From: SAR324 cluster bacterium
Lineage (GTDB): Bacteria; Bdellovibrionota; UBA2361; JAAZON01
Length of the DNA stretch: 6,517 nt
Direction: 5' to 3'
NCBI GenBank assembly: GCA_012797725.1
Contig: JAAZON010000405.1
Span: 1-6,517 of the forward strand
The translations under genes and the position numbers were made by a program. This document shows, piece by piece, positions 5,994 to 6,517 of this stretch. Numbering within the stretch: the stretch's first letter is position 1; the number at the start of each line of letters is the position of its first letter. The notes under the pieces are model-generated. The model searched no databases. It was not told the DNA's origin and was given only the letters and a program-made list of their open reading frames with translations.

Positions 5994-6517
5994 ATGACAA
6001 ACCCAAATCTCTCCCATCGAGCCTCCATTATTCCTGCTTCTCCTATTCGAAAACTAGCGCCCCTTGCTAATACAGCTAAAGCTAAAGGACTTCGAGTATA
6101 TCATCTGAACATTGGTCAACCTGATATCAAATCCCCTCAAGAATTCTTTGAGGGTCTCCAGAAGTTCTCGAATGATGTGATCGCCTATGAACAATCAAAG
6201 GGCAATGAAACTCTTTGTCAAGCATGGTCTTCTTATATGAACAAGACGACTAATCTCAACACACGACCTGAACAGTTCCAAATCACAGCTGGTGGCAGCG
6301 AGGCGATTATTTTCGCCCTTATGTGCTGCGCAGATCCAGGCGATGAGATTATTGTTTTTGATCCTACATACGCAAACTACATCGGTTTTTCTGTAATGGG
6401 AGGTATCAAACTTGTATCAGTTGCCGGAGATATAGACAAAGACTTTCATTTGCCTCCAGTTGCAGAGATCGAAGCCGCTATCACGCCTAAGACCAGGGCC
6501 GTTATTTTATGCAATCC
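5994..6517 (+). CDS. Class I/II PLP-dependent aminotransferase, N-terminal part (3' end outside window)
   Basis: Fold-type I pyridoxal-phosphate enzyme of the aspartate-aminotransferase superfamily, moving an amino group between an amino acid and a 2-oxo acid in the cytoplasm; the substrate cannot be assigned. 174 complete codons are visible, somewhat under half of the usual 390-430 residues. Motifs: ASPIRKLAPLA (15-25), the N-terminal substrate-loop region; YHLNIGQPDI (36-45); IAYEQSKGNETL (63-74); AGGSEAI (99-105), which binds the cofactor phosphate; DPGDEIIVFDPTYANY (114-129), with the tyrosine and aromatic region near the PLP ring; and ILCNP (171-175) at the very edge, whose Asn174 should match the conserved PLP O3' asparagine. 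The catalytic lysine lies beyond the window. No frameshift is seen. The gene follows nhaA after 155 bp, so it may have its own promoter, although I did not find a clear one. Confidence 0.92.
   Translation, partial: MTNPNLSHRASIIPASPIRKLAPLANTAKAKGLRVYHLNIGQPDIKSPQEFFEGLQKFSNDVIAYEQSKGNETLCQAWSSYMNKTTNLNTRPEQFQITAGGSEAIIFALMCCADPGDEIIVFDPTYANYIGFSVMGGIKLVSVAGDIDKDFHLPPVAEIEAAITPKTRAVILCN

Noticed and set aside
5957..6070. 37-codon ORF starting ATG AAA ATA, overlapping the aminotransferase start, as a leader peptide
   Set aside because: It has no Shine-Dalgarno of its own, no recognisable composition (no run of one amino acid as in attenuators), and mostly overlaps a well-supported gene in another frame.

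Overview
The window looks like an ordinary chromosomal segment of a moderately AT-rich Gram-negative bacterium. It holds six protein genes: two run off the ends and four are complete. The mix (a GreB-type elongation factor, an NhaA-type Na+/H+ antiporter, a Hanks-type serine/threonine kinase fused to a receiver domain, and a two-module family 2 glycosyltransferase) suggests a signalling-rich lineage such as Bdellovibrionota, Myxococcota or Chlamydiota-like bacteria. The sequence alone does not settle the phylum. I see no phage genes, transposase, CRISPR array, tRNA or rRNA.

Layout. (1) 1-833, + strand: the C-terminal half of L-arabinose isomerase (araA), with all four expected metal-site residues. 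(2) 834-918: a short convergent gap with a long imperfect hairpin. (3) 919-2790, - strand: greB followed 60 bp downstream by a soluble serine/threonine kinase with a C-terminal receiver domain, probably one transcription unit. (4) 2791-2914: a divergent promoter region with a perfect 7-bp inverted repeat just upstream of the glycosyltransferase. (5) 2915-5838, + strand: the glycosyltransferase and nhaA, 11 bp apart. (6) 5839-5993: a leader containing an unusual start-stop element (consensus Shine-Dalgarno, then ATG-TAA). (7) 5994-6517, + strand: the N-terminal part of a class I PLP-dependent aminotransferase.

How the genes may work together. There is no single obvious pathway: sugar isomerisation, transcription-elongation rescue, signalling, glycan transfer, pH/sodium homeostasis and amino-acid metabolism sit side by side. 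The closest couplings are positional: greB with the kinase-receiver gene, and the glycosyltransferase with nhaA. The points most worth a second look are the kinase-receiver architecture, the tandem glycosyltransferase whose second module has a degraded catalytic motif, and the start-stop element ahead of the aminotransferase. I found no convincing evidence of a wholly new multi-gene system.
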